Source: Janthinobacterium sp. UMAB-56
Lineage (GTDB): Bacteria > Pseudomonadota > Gammaproteobacteria > Burkholderiales > Burkholderiaceae_D
Assembly (NCBI RefSeq): GCF_900095265.1
Contig: NZ_LT607653.1
Coordinates: forward strand, 372,750 to 436,749
DNA: 64,000 nt
Direction: 5' to 3'
Below the pieces are notes generated by a model. The model was not told the origin of the DNA. It did no database searches and was given only the letters and a program-made list of their open reading frames with translations. The translations under genes were made by a program, and so were the position numbers. Below, one piece after another: positions 46,680 to 55,609 of the stretch (positions are counted from its first letter, which is position 1; the number at the start of each line of letters is the position of its first letter).

Positions 46680-47804
46680 ATGCGCCACCTTGAAAATATC
46701 TACCGCCTGGGCGTGAAGGAAATCTGGAGCCTGATCCGCGATCCCATGATGCTGATCCTGATCCTCTACACCTTCACTTTAGCCATCTACGTGGCTGCCA
46801 CGGCCAAGCCGGAAACCCTGCACATGGCCTCAATCGCCATCGTCGACGAGGATGGCTCGCCGCTGTCCGGACGCATCGCCTCGGCCTTTTTCCCGCCGCA
46901 GTTCACGCCGCCGGCGATGATCAACCAGGGCCAGGTCGATGCGGGCCTGGACGCCGGCCAGTACACCTTCGTGCTGACGATACCGCCCAAGCTGCAGGCG
47001 GACGTGCTGGGTGGGCGCCAGGCGGAATTGCAGCTGAACGTGGACGCCACGCGCATGAGCCAGGCCTTCAGCGGCAGCGGCTACATCCAGCAGATCGTTG
47101 CCGGCGAGGTGTCCGAATTCGCCAAACGATATCGGCGCGCGACGGTCTCGCCGGTGGAACTGGTGATGCGCTCGCGCTTCAATCCATCGCTGAGCCAGGC
47201 GTGGTTTGGCTCACTGATGGAAATCATCAACCAGGTGACGATGCTGTCGATCATCCTCACCGGCGCGGCCCTGATCCGCGAGCGCGAACACGGTACCATC
47301 GAGCACTTGCTGGTGATGCCCGTGACGCCGGCCGAGATCATGCTGGGCAAGGTCTGGTCGATGGGCCTGGTGGTGCTGCTGGCGGCCGCCCTGTCGCTGA
47401 ACCTGGTGGTGCGCGGCATGCTGCACGTGCCCATCGAAGGCTCGATAGCACTCTTCCTGTGCGGTGCGGCCCTGCACCTGTTTGCTACCACCTCGATGGG
47501 CATCTTCCTCGCTACCGTGGCGCGCAGCATGCCGCAGTTCGGCATGCTGCTGATCCTCGTGCTGCTGCCGCTGCAAATGCTCTCGGGCGGCAGCACGCCG
47601 CGCGAAAGCATGCCCGAACTGGTGCAGAACATCATGCTGATCGCACCGACCACGCACTTCGTCGAATTGAGCCAGGCGATTTTGTACCGCGGCGCCGGCA
47701 TCGACGTGGTGTGGAAACCGTTCCTGGCCCTGCTGGCCATCGGCACGGCCCTGTTTTCCTTCGCTCTGGCGCGCTTTCGCAAGACCATCAGCCAGATGGC
47801 GTAG
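46680..47804 (+). CDS. ABC-2 type permease, YhhJ-like
   Basis: A 374-aa inner-membrane permease: one N-terminal helix (MLILILYTFTLAIYVAATA), a ~150-residue periplasmic domain and five C-terminal helices with EREHGTIEHLLVMPVTPAEI. It is the second permease half for the RbbA-like protein, 4 bp downstream. Confidence 0.92.
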   Translation: MRHLENIYRLGVKEIWSLIRDPMMLILILYTFTLAIYVAATAKPETLHMASIAIVDEDGSPLSGRIASAFFPPQFTPPAMINQGQVDAGLDAGQYTFVLTIPPKLQADVLGGRQAELQLNVDATRMSQAFSGSGYIQQIVAGEVSEFAKRYRRATVSPVELVMRSRFNPSLSQAWFGSLMEIINQVTMLSIILTGAALIREREHGTIEHLLVMPVTPAEIMLGKVWSMGLVVLLAAALSLNLVVRGMLHVPIEGSIALFLCGAALHLFATTSMGIFLATVARSMPQFGMLLILVLLPLQMLSGGSTPRESMPELVQNIMLIAPTTHFVELSQAILYRGAGIDVVWKPFLALLAIGTALFSFALARFRKTISQMA

Positions 47805-47851
47805 GCCCCGCGCCGGAATGGTCCGGCGTATTTTGCATGAAAAGGATAGCC

Positions 47852-50098
47852 ATGAAGACCGAAGCTGCACCATTTTTCTCCATCGGCGGCTTGCCGTCGC
47901 TGGGCGTGCTGGGCGACTATGCGCGCGACTCGTGGCAGCGCATCGTGCTGTACGCGGACGTGATGCGCCGACGCGGCAATCAGTACCAGGAGCATCTGGC
48001 CGAGGAAGTGCCGAACGTGCTGGACTTCCCCGCCGAACTGGTGATGTCCGGCCTGGAGCTGGCGCGTCCCGTCAACTACGGCCTGGCGCGCATCCTGACG
48101 CCCGATGCGCCGCAGCCCGACGCGAGCAAGCGTCCTTTTGTCGTCGTCGATCCGCGCGCCGGCCACGGTCCCGGCATCGGCGGCTTCAAGGCCGAGAGCG
48201 AAATCGGCGTGGCCCTGCGCGCCGGCCATCCGTGCTACTTCATCGGCTTCCTGCCCGATCCCGTGCCGGGACAGACGGTGGAAGACGTGATGCACGCCGA
48301 GGCAGCCTTCCTGGAGAAAGTCATCGCCCTGCATCCGCTCAGCGAGGGCAAGCCCGTCGTCATCGGCAATTGCCAGGCGGGCTGGCAAATACTCATGACG
48401 GCGGCCATGCGCCCGGAATTGTTCGGTCCCATCATCGTGGCTGGCGCGCCCGTGTCGTACTGGGCCGGCTGGCATGGCCGCAATCCGATGCGCTATGCGG
48501 GCGGCCTGATGGGGGGCAGCTGGGCCACGGCGCTGGCGGGCGACCTGGGCAACGGCCGCTTCGACGGTGCCAGCCTGGTGCAGAATTTCGAGAAGCTGAA
48601 CCCGGCCAACACCCTGTGGAGCAAGCAGTACAACCTCTACGCGAACATCGACACGGAAGCGCCCCGTTATCTGGAATTTGAAAAATACTGGGGCGGCCAC
48701 GTGTTCCTCAATGACGTCGAGATGCAGTACATTGTCGACAATCTGTTCATCGGCAACCGCCTGGCCACGGCGGAGTTGATCACCTCCGATGGCGTGCGCC
48801 TGGACTTGCGCAATATCCGCTCCCCCATCGTCGTGTTTTGCTCGAACGGCGACAACATCACGCCGCCACCGCAGGCGCTGGGCTGGATCACGGACCTGTA
48901 CCGCGACGACAAGGATGTGCTGATGCATGATCAGACCATCGTGTATGCCGTGCATGACAGCATCGGCCACCTGGGCATCTTCGTCTCGGCCAAGGTGGGG
49001 CACAAGGAACACCAGAAATTCGCCAGCAATATCGACCTGATCAACCTGCTGCCGGCTGGCGTCTACGAAGCGAGGATCGTCGACAAGACGCCCGACACGC
49101 CGAACGCCGACCTGGCCAGTGGCGACTACGTGCTGCAGGTCGAGCACCGCAGCATCGAGGACGTGCGCGCCATCGTGCAGCCTAGCGTGGAAAACGACCG
49201 CAAGTTTGCCGCCGTCGCGCGCGTGTCCGAGGTGAACCTGGCCTTGTACCGCAGCTTCGCGCAGCCATGGGTGCGCGCCATGGTCACGCCGCAGTCGGCG
49301 CGATTCTTGCAGCTTGCGCATCCGCTGCGCGTGTCGTACGAGCGCTGGACGGATCACAATCCGCTGGCCAGGCTGGTGGCCAAAGAGGCGGAAAAAGTGC
49401 GCGGCCAGCGCCAGCCGGTGGCATCCGACAATCCGCTGCTGGCCATGCAGGAGGCCATCTCCGGCGCCATCACGGCCGGTTTGAACAGCTGGCGCGACTG
49501 GCGCGACACGCTGCAGGAAACCACCTTCGACCTGGTGTATGGTTCGCCCCTGGTACAGGCGCTGGCCGGACAAGCCATCGGTGACGCCACGCCGCCGCGC
49601 CCCCATCCCGGCATCTCGCCCGAGCATTGCGAATACGTGCGCTGCGAAACGCGCAAGATGGACGAAGACATGCAGCGCGGCGCCCTGGTGGAGGCGGCCG
49701 TGCGCGCGCTGTTCTACATCTACCGCTTCCGCATGATCGCCGACGAGCGCCGTGTCAACCTGGCCTTGAAGCTGATCCAGCCGCAATACCGGCAGGAATT
49801 CAGCATGGAAGAATTCCGTGGCATCGTGCGCCAGCAGGCGCGCTTGATGCTGCATGATTTTGACGCGGCCATCGCTGCCTTGCCAGCCTTGCTGTCGCGC
49901 GCCGACGCGGACGACATCGGCGCGCTGGCCGAGTGGCTGCAGCAAGTGCTGCAAGTGCCCGAAGCGCCGACGCCGGACGAAGAAGCGAGCCTGCAGCAGA
50001 TGCTGGAGGTCTTCGAGCGTGCGACCAAGGCCCAGGTCAAGGCGCTGCCGCAGGCCAGGCCCAAAGGCAAACCTGCCAAAAACACTACCCCTGCCTAG
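47852..50098 (+). CDS. DUF3141 alpha/beta-hydrolase (PHA-synthase-related)
   Basis: A 748-aa cytoplasmic protein. AAGGA six bases ahead fixes ATG 47852. The N-terminal half is an alpha/beta-hydrolase like poly-hydroxyalkanoate synthases: VVDPRAGHGPGIGGFK, GNCQAGWQILMTAA (Cys at the nucleophile elbow G-x-C-x-G instead of Ser) and the His region HDSIGHLGIF. The C-terminal ~250 residues are helical and unique to DUF3141. The Cys elbow is that of PhaC, so an acyl-transfer reaction is plausible. Catalytic activity is not established to my knowledge. The stop is 9 bp before the MaoC-Pta gene. Confidence 0.85.
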   Translation: MKTEAAPFFSIGGLPSLGVLGDYARDSWQRIVLYADVMRRRGNQYQEHLAEEVPNVLDFPAELVMSGLELARPVNYGLARILTPDAPQPDASKRPFVVVDPRAGHGPGIGGFKAESEIGVALRAGHPCYFIGFLPDPVPGQTVEDVMHAEAAFLEKVIALHPLSEGKPVVIGNCQAGWQILMTAAMRPELFGPIIVAGAPVSYWAGWHGRNPMRYAGGLMGGSWATALAGDLGNGRFDGASLVQNFEKLNPANTLWSKQYNLYANIDTEAPRYLEFEKYWGGHVFLNDVEMQYIVDNLFIGNRLATAELITSDGVRLDLRNIRSPIVVFCSNGDNITPPPQALGWITDLYRDDKDVLMHDQTIVYAVHDSIGHLGIFVSAKVGHKEHQKFASNIDLINLLPAGVYEARIVDKTPDTPNADLASGDYVLQVEHRSIEDVRAIVQPSVENDRKFAAVARVSEVNLALYRSFAQPWVRAMVTPQSARFLQLAHPLRVSYERWTDHNPLARLVAKEAEKVRGQRQPVASDNPLLAMQEAISGAITAGLNSWRDWRDTLQETTFDLVYGSPLVQALAGQAIGDATPPRPHPGISPEHCEYVRCETRKMDEDMQRGALVEAAVRALFYIYRFRMIADERRVNLALKLIQPQYRQEFSMEEFRGIVRQQARLMLHDFDAAIAALPALLSRADADDIGALAEWLQQVLQVPEAPTPDEEASLQQMLEVFERATKAQVKALPQARPKGKPAKNTTPA

Positions 50099-50107
50099 AA
50101 GACCAAA

Positions 50108-51523
50108 ATGACTACTCCCCAAGACGATGATTTGCATATCGTGCGTAACCGAACCTTCGACCAGATCGCCATCGGCGACACCGCCAGTATCACGCGCACC
50201 CTGAGCATGGACGATATCGCCCTCTTCGCCGTGATGTCGGGCGATGACAACCCGCAGCACCTGGACGCCGAATTTGCCGCCTCCAGCCGCTACCAGGGCG
50301 TCATCGCCCACGGCATGTGGGGTGCTGCCCTCATTTCCGCCGTACTGGGCACGCGCCTGCCTGGCGCCGGCACGGTTTACACGGGCCAGACCCTGCGCTT
50401 CCTGCAGCCCGTGCGCGTGGGCGATACGCTGGCCATCAGCGTCACCGTCACGGCGCTCGAGCCGCGCAACCGCCACGTGACCCTGGCCTGCCGCTGCGTC
50501 AACCAGCATGGCGCCGTGGTGCTTGACGGCGAAGCGCAGGTGATCGCGCCCGCCGAGCCGATCGAGAGGGCGCGCGCCACCCTGCCCGAAGTGCGCCTGC
50601 ATAACGGCGACGGCACGCGGCGCCTGCTGGAGCACGCGCGCACCCTGGGGCCGATCAGGGTCGCCGTGATCCACCCTTGCGATGAACTGAGCCTGTCAGG
50701 CGCGCTTGACGCGCATGCGGCCGGCCTGATCACGCCCGTGCTGGTGGCGCCGCGCGCGCGCCTGGAAGCGGTGGCCCTGGAAGCGGGACTGAGCCTGGAG
50801 GGCATCGCCATCGAGGATGTCGAGCATAGCCATGCGGCCGCTGCGCGCGGTGCCGAACTGGCGGGCAAGGGCGAGGTGGAGGCGCTGATGAAGGGCAGTC
50901 TGCACACGGATGAACTGATGTCGGCCGTGCTGGCCGCCAGCGCCGGCCTGCGCACCAAGCGCCGCATCAGCCACTGCTTCCTGATGCAGACGCCCGCATA
51001 TCCGCGCCCCTTCATCATCACGGACGCGGCCATCAATATCGCGCCGAACCTGGCCATGAAGGCCGACATCGTGCGCAACGCCATCGACCTGGCGCACGTG
51101 ATCGGCGTGGCCAGGCCGCGCGTGGCCATCCTGGCCGCAGTGGAAACGGTGAACGCGGACATGCCGGCCACCCTGGACGCAGCCGCCCTGTGCAAGATGG
51201 CCGACCGTGGGCAAATCACGGGGGCGATCCTCGATGGCCCGCTGGCCTTCGATAATGCCGTCTCGATCGCCGCCGCCACCGTCAAGGGCATCGTCTCGGA
51301 AGTGGCGGGCCGTGCCGATATTTTGCTGGTGCCGGACCTGGAAAGCGGCAATATGCTGGCCAAGCAGCTTGAATACATGGGCGACGCGGACAGCGCCGGC
51401 ATCGTGCTGGGTGCGAAGGTGCCCGTCATCCTCACCAGCCGCGCCGATTCGCGCGCCAGCCGCATCGCCTCGTGCGCCATCGCCGTGATGCTGGCCAACC
51501 ATTATCGGAGCACGCCACCATGA
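50108..51523 (+). CDS. Bifunctional enoyl-CoA hydratase / phosphate acetyltransferase
   Basis: Fusion of 471 aa. Residues ~10-150 are a MaoC-type hotdog hydratase with the Asp/His dyad in SGDDNPQHLDAEFA; residues ~165-465 are a phosphotransacetylase/phosphotransbutyrylase domain (RVAVIHPCDELSLSGALDAH, MKGSLHTDELMSAVL). The pair could hydrate an enoyl-CoA and convert acyl-CoA to acyl-phosphate, which the kinase encoded next (4-bp overlap) would turn into ATP. This fusion next to ackA and DUF3141 recurs in proteobacteria. Confidence 0.92.
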   Translation: MTTPQDDDLHIVRNRTFDQIAIGDTASITRTLSMDDIALFAVMSGDDNPQHLDAEFAASSRYQGVIAHGMWGAALISAVLGTRLPGAGTVYTGQTLRFLQPVRVGDTLAISVTVTALEPRNRHVTLACRCVNQHGAVVLDGEAQVIAPAEPIERARATLPEVRLHNGDGTRRLLEHARTLGPIRVAVIHPCDELSLSGALDAHAAGLITPVLVAPRARLEAVALEAGLSLEGIAIEDVEHSHAAAARGAELAGKGEVEALMKGSLHTDELMSAVLAASAGLRTKRRISHCFLMQTPAYPRPFIITDAAINIAPNLAMKADIVRNAIDLAHVIGVARPRVAILAAVETVNADMPATLDAAALCKMADRGQITGAILDGPLAFDNAVSIAAATVKGIVSEVAGRADILLVPDLESGNMLAKQLEYMGDADSAGIVLGAKVPVILTSRADSRASRIASCAIAVMLANHYRSTPP

Positions 51524-52740
51524 ACGCACTCGTCCAACATGCCGCCGACGGCAGCCTGATACTGGTGCTCAATTGCGGCTCGTCGAGCATCAAGTTCGCC
51601 CTCTTCGAGCAAGCGGGCGGCGTGCTGCCGCAGCAGGCGCAATGGAGCGGCAAGGTCGAAGGCATCGGCCGCGAAAACGCCACTTACCGCGCCGGCGGCC
51701 TGCCGGCTGTATCCCTGCAGCTCGACCCGGACAAACCGCATCATGCAGCCCTTGAAACCATCCGCGCGCAAGTCGTGGCGCAGCTGGCCGGGCGCCCGCT
51801 GCGCGCCGTAGCGCACCGCGTGGTGCATGGCGGCAGCAAGTATTTCGCCCCCGTGCGCATCGATTTCACCGTCCTGGCGGACTTGAAAAGTTTTATCCCG
51901 CTGGCGCCCCTGCATCAGCCCTTCGCCCTGGAAGCGATCGAGGTGCTGCTGGAATCGCGGCCCGACATCGCCCAGGTGGCGTGCTTCGACACGGCCTTTC
52001 ACCACACGGTGCCGCAGGTCGAGCAGATGCTGCCGCTGCCCTACGAAGCCTGGGAGCGGGGCTTGCGCCGCTACGGTTTTCACGGCCTGTCGTACGAATA
52101 CCAGTCGCTGGTGCTGGAACAGCGCTTCGGTGCTGTCGCGCGCGGCAAGGTCATCGTCGCGCACCTGGGCAGCGGCGCCAGCCTGTGCGCCATGCAGAAT
52201 TTGCACAGCGTGGCCACGACCATGGGCTTTTCCGCGCTTGACGGCCTGATGATGGGCACGCGCTGCGGTTCGCTCGATCCGGGTGCGGTGATCTACCTGA
52301 TGGAGATCGAAAAACTGTCGCTGGAAAAAGTGGCGCATGTGCTGTACCACGAGTCTGGCTTGCTGGGCGTGTCGGGTGTGTCGGCCGATCCGCCCGTGCT
52401 GCTGGCGCAGCAGGACCGGCAGGATGCCACGGGCGAGCGCATCCGCGCCGCGCTGGCGTTATATATCCGCCGCATCGTGCGCGAGATTGGCGCCCTGACG
52501 GCCGTGCTGGGCGGACTGGACCTGCTGGTGTTTACGGCCGGTATCGGCGAGCACAGCGCTGAACTGCGCCAGCGCATCTGCGCCGAGCTGGGTTTTGTTG
52601 GCCCCCTGCTCGACGCGCAGGCCAATGCGCGCAACGCCAGCCGCATTTCCAGCGATGCCAGCCGCATCGTGGTGGGCGTGGAGCCGGCCAATGAAGAGTG
52701 GGTGGCGGCACGCCACGCGGCCCTGGCCGTGAGTGCATGA
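51520..52740 (+). CDS. ackA: Acetate kinase
   Basis: Transfers phosphate from acetyl- (or another acyl-) phosphate to ADP. The 406-aa product has the ASKHA motifs LVLNCGSSSIKFALF, HRVVHGGSKY, FHGLSYEY, GTRCGSLDPGAVIYLM and FTAGIGEHSAELR. ATG 51520 overlaps the Pta stop by 4 bp. It closes the operon; no clear terminator is visible after it. Together with the Pta half it would give substrate-level ATP when oxygen is low. Confidence 0.95.
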   Translation: MNALVQHAADGSLILVLNCGSSSIKFALFEQAGGVLPQQAQWSGKVEGIGRENATYRAGGLPAVSLQLDPDKPHHAALETIRAQVVAQLAGRPLRAVAHRVVHGGSKYFAPVRIDFTVLADLKSFIPLAPLHQPFALEAIEVLLESRPDIAQVACFDTAFHHTVPQVEQMLPLPYEAWERGLRRYGFHGLSYEYQSLVLEQRFGAVARGKVIVAHLGSGASLCAMQNLHSVATTMGFSALDGLMMGTRCGSLDPGAVIYLMEIEKLSLEKVAHVLYHESGLLGVSGVSADPPVLLAQQDRQDATGERIRAALALYIRRIVREIGALTAVLGGLDLLVFTAGIGEHSAELRQRICAELGFVGPLLDAQANARNASRISSDASRIVVGVEPANEEWVAARHAALAVSA

Positions 52741-52953
52741 GGCGCCGACAGCGCTATCGCAGACGATGGGAAGTTTGCCGAATGGCACATATTTTCTGTT
52801 GAGTGCGCTAACGCACTGTGTGGTTTGCCAGTTATCTTTACTATGAAGTCATGCCATTGCGCTACATCAGGAAGCAGCGCGATGCCTGGCAAATTTTGAA
52901 CATTTTGCCCGCCTTTAGTAAAAATAACTCGAATCCCTATTGAAAGGTCATCC

Positions 52954-53430
52954 ATGAACAAATTACTCGCCGCACTCATCGCCACCCTGTTTGCTACCGC
53001 CGCCTTCGCTCAAACCGCACCGGCTACCGAAGCCGTCATGAAAGCCCAGGCTTCCGCGCAAAAAGACGTCAACAAGGCTGCCGCTTCGGAAGCCAAAGTC
53101 GATGCCAAGGCTGACGCCAATGTCGCCAAGGCCGAAATGAAGGCCGACGAAAAGAAAGCCGACGCCCAGCACAAGGCGAATAAAACCAAGGCCAAGGCAC
53201 ACGACAAAGTCCTCAACGCCGATGCGGAAGACAAGATGAAAGCGGAAGCCAAGGCGGATAAAACCGATGCCAAGGCTGATGCGAAAGCGACCAAGGCTGC
53301 CGTGAAAGCGAACGTCAAGGTCGCCAAGGAAAAAGTGGAAGCGAACGCTGATAAAGCCCTCGCCGCCACCAAGACGGAAGAAGCCAAGGCCAAGGCAGAC
53401 GCTGAAGTCAAGGCCGCCGCCGCCAAGTAA
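52954..53430 (+). CDS. Exported Ala/Lys-rich low-complexity protein
   Basis: A 158-aa protein with a signal peptide ([19 protein letters not shown]) and a mature part made almost entirely of Ala, Lys, Asp, Glu and Val in a loose KADAKA-type repeat, predicted to be helical or coiled. Such proteins are often mislabelled TolA- or histone-like; with a signal peptide it belongs in the periplasm or outside. GAAAGG precedes the ATG and a strong terminator follows. Function not known. Confidence 0.78.
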   Translation: MNKLLAALIATLFATAAFAQTAPATEAVMKAQASAQKDVNKAAASEAKVDAKADANVAKAEMKADEKKADAQHKANKTKAKAHDKVLNADAEDKMKAEAKADKTDAKADAKATKAAVKANVKVAKEKVEANADKALAATKTEEAKAKADAEVKAAAAK

Positions 53431-53463
53431 TTCCCCGTTTGCGGGCCACGGCCTGCAAGCCCC

Positions 53464-53489
53464 AAAGACAGCTTCGGCTGTCTTTTTTT
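53464..53489 (+). terminator. Rho-independent terminator
   Basis: AAAGACAGC-TTCG-GCTGTCTTT hairpin with a stable UUCG loop, followed by further T residues, 34 bp after the Ala/Lys-rich protein gene. Confidence 0.93.
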
Positions 53490-53593
53490 CGTCGGCCACT
53501 TTTCTGTGGCACCGCTGGCCAGTCTTGATCTGGCGCAAATGCTCCTCTTTTCGCCGTGCCATAGTGAATTGGCAAACAGACGAGGGAGACATC

Positions 53594-54811
53594 ATGAGCA
53601 GCGCTCAATCGAAGAAATTACCGTCCACCGGTTCGGCGGAAGGCAGGCCAGCCATGTCCGCCATGCAGTCCATGCCGGTCGAAGGTGAGCTGCAGGCCGG
53701 CGCTGATGCGACGGGCGGCGTTGCGGGCGGTGGTGGCATGGGCGGCGGGAGTGGCGGCAGTGGCGGTGACGGGGGCCAGGGTGGCGCTACGCCGCAGACG
53801 CGCACCTGCGCCACGATGGACGTGCATCGCTGCCTGCTGACCGACGATCCATCTTATGCGAACGTGCGCGCCGAGATCGAAAACCTGGCCGGATTGTACG
53901 AGGGTGACGCCAGCATTGCAGGGCGTTCCGGCGTGACGCAGATACCGGTGGTGGTGCACGTGGTGTGGAATGCGGCCGCGCAGAATATTTCGGATGCGCA
54001 GATCGCCAGCCAGATCGATGTGCTCAATCGTGACTTCCGGCGCGTCAATCCGGATGTGAATGGCACGCCGGCGCCGTTTCTGCCGCTGACGGCCGATGCG
54101 CGCGTGGCGTTTGCGCTGGCCACGATCGATCCGCATGGCGCGGCCACCAGCGGCATAGAGCGGCGCCAGACGACGGTGCCATCCTTTGGCGCGGACGATG
54201 CCGTCAAGTCGCAGGCGACGGGCGGCATGGATGCCTGGCCGGCCGACAGTTACCTGAATGTATGGGTGTGCCAGCTCGGTGGCGGCTTGCTGGGCTACGC
54301 GCAGTTTCCCGGCGGTCCGGCCGCCACCGATGGCGTGGTGATCCTGCAATCGGCCTTTGGCACGACCGGCACGGCGGCGCCACCGTTCCACCTGGGGCGC
54401 ACGGCCACGCATGAAATCGGCCACTGGCTTAACCTGAACCATATCTGGGGCGACGACGGCACCGGGTGCTCGGGCTCGGACAACGTGGCCGACACGCCCA
54501 ACCAGGGCGGTCCGAACACGGGCCAGCCTGTATTCCCCCACGTTTCCTGCAGCAACGGGCCGAATGGCGACATGTACATGAACTACATGGATTACGTCGA
54601 CGATACCGCCATGTTCATGTTTACGGCGGGGCAGGTGACGCGCATGCAGGCTTGTCTCGATGGCCCGCGCGCCAGCATCGGCAGCGGGACGGGCGGCACG
54701 GCTGCCACGCCGCGCCAGAGTTCCTCTCCCGTCGTGGCCTGGGGCCGAACCGCCTCGATGTCTTCGTCATCGACACGGACCGGGCCCTCACGGCCTGGTC
54801 GCCCTCCATGA
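53594..54811 (+). CDS. M43-family zinc metalloprotease with frameshifted C-terminus
   Basis: A 405-aa metzincin, ATG 53594 behind GAGGGAGA. A Gly-rich segment (~residues 45-65) leads to the catalytic domain with [15 protein letters not shown] (H273, E274, H277, H283) and Met-turn region [10 protein letters not shown]. There is no signal peptide. The last ~25 residues (after VVAWG) are out-of-frame product: in the -1 frame the DNA reads [15 protein letters not shown], the start of a PLL-type lectin repeat. One C appears lost in the GGGGCC run at 54741-54746. The protease domain itself seems complete. Confidence 0.85.
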   Translation: MSSAQSKKLPSTGSAEGRPAMSAMQSMPVEGELQAGADATGGVAGGGGMGGGSGGSGGDGGQGGATPQTRTCATMDVHRCLLTDDPSYANVRAEIENLAGLYEGDASIAGRSGVTQIPVVVHVVWNAAAQNISDAQIASQIDVLNRDFRRVNPDVNGTPAPFLPLTADARVAFALATIDPHGAATSGIERRQTTVPSFGADDAVKSQATGGMDAWPADSYLNVWVCQLGGGLLGYAQFPGGPAATDGVVILQSAFGTTGTAAPPFHLGRTATHEIGHWLNLNHIWGDDGTGCSGSDNVADTPNQGGPNTGQPVFPHVSCSNGPNGDMYMNYMDYVDDTAMFMFTAGQVTRMQACLDGPRASIGSGTGGTAATPRQSSSPVVAWGRTASMSSSSTRTGPSRPGRPP

Positions 54812-54891
54812 GCGCTTATGAAGGCCTGGGCGGCGTGGTATGGTGTTTCAGACGTCAATGTGTTCAACGGGAGGCGGCATGCACGGCATGA
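54745..54891 (+). pseudogene. Remnant of a PLL-type lectin repeat fused to the M43 protease
   Basis: In the frame shifted by one base from the protease, translation gives [15 protein letters not shown], then directly [13 protein letters not shown]. In family members a segment like YHKWWDG normally stands between these, so this copy has both a frameshift and a ~7-codon internal deletion. It then runs out of homology and ends at 54891, overlapping the next gene's start. A carbohydrate-binding tail has evidently been lost. Confidence 0.65.
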
Positions 54892-55226
54892 CAACGGCAC
54901 TGCCCAGCGGTAGCTGGACGCATTCCTTCGAGGAGGATGCAGACGGTATCGCGGTGTACCGGCCCACGGCCACATTCGCCTTTCCGCCCAGCCGCAAGGG
55001 GCGCAAGGTACTGGATTTTGGCGCGCCCGCCGGCGCCATGGCGCAAGGGGAGGCGACATTGACGTCGATGGCGCCCGGCCCCGATGACCGTCCGCGCGCC
55101 GGCCCAGCGACCCGGCTGCGGCCCCTGGGCTTGGGCCGTTATGCACTCAGTGATCCCGCCGGCGCGCAAGACGTGATCGATATCGTTGAAGCGACGCCCG
55201 AGGTGCTGCGCCTGTCGTGGCCTTAA
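54879..55226 (+). CDS. Small conserved hypothetical protein
   Basis: A 115-aa soluble protein beginning MHGMTTALPSGSWTHSFEED; GGGAGG stands seven bases before ATG 54879. It has no signal peptide or membrane helix. The segment DGIAVYRPTATFAFPPSRKG and RYALSDPAGAQDVIDIVEA suggest a small beta-rich fold. I do not recognise the family. Following a metalloprotease gene closely, it could be a partner or inhibitor, but nothing in the sequence shows that. Confidence 0.55.
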   Translation: MHGMTTALPSGSWTHSFEEDADGIAVYRPTATFAFPPSRKGRKVLDFGAPAGAMAQGEATLTSMAPGPDDRPRAGPATRLRPLGLGRYALSDPAGAQDVIDIVEATPEVLRLSWP

Positions 55227-55411
55227 GGCGTATCGCGCAGTTTGTGCGCGAGCGCCGTGCGGTTGCCCACGTCCAGCTTCTGGTAAATCGCATGCAGCTG
55301 GTTGCGTACGGTGGCTGGCGACTTGCCCAGTTCCCGGGCGATGCTTTTATACGGCAAGCCTTCGGCCGCCATGGCCGCCACCAGCCGTTCGGCCGGGGTC
55401 AAGCGCTGCAT
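55223..55411 (-). CDS. Single-domain LuxR-type (GerE-like) helix-turn-helix protein
   Basis: A 62-aa protein that is only a LuxR-type DNA-binding domain: LTPAERLVAAMAAEGLPYKS, IARELGKSPATVRNQLHAIY and QKLDVGNRTALAHKL. The reading frame remains open for at least 48 codons above ATG 55411 but has no ATG or GTG and no receiver domain, so this is either a stand-alone GerE-like regulator or the tail of a lost longer protein. It overlaps the stop of the convergent small gene by 4 bp. Confidence 0.7.
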   Translation of the reverse strand: MQRLTPAERLVAAMAAEGLPYKSIARELGKSPATVRNQLHAIYQKLDVGNRTALAHKLRDTP

Positions 55412-55562
55412 GGCAGCCCGCCTGGAACGTTGTTTGTCATCCTTGCTCTCCTGTTCGTGGGCGGCATGCCGGTGGCATGCCTGCAGGGATAACGCGAACG
55501 CGGTGAGTATCTGTAAAACTATCTGTAAAATTTTTTTCTGCTGCCGGTGCGCGGCGATGGAC

Positions 55563-55591
55563 GAAAAAAAAGACAGGCGAACCTGTCTTTT
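55563..55591 (-). terminator. Bidirectional-type terminator after parC
   Basis: AAAAGACAGG and CCTGTCTTTT flank CGAA; on the minus strand a run of eight T residues follows the stem, 19 bp after the parC stop. Confidence 0.93.
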
Positions 55592-55609
55592 CGTCTGGTG
55601 CGATGGCGA

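Noticed and set aside
47081-50674. Very long open frame antisense to the DUF3141 and MaoC-Pta genes
   Set aside because: It is a by-product of high GC content; the composition is His/Arg/Gln-rich with no domain, and the plus-strand genes are clearly real.
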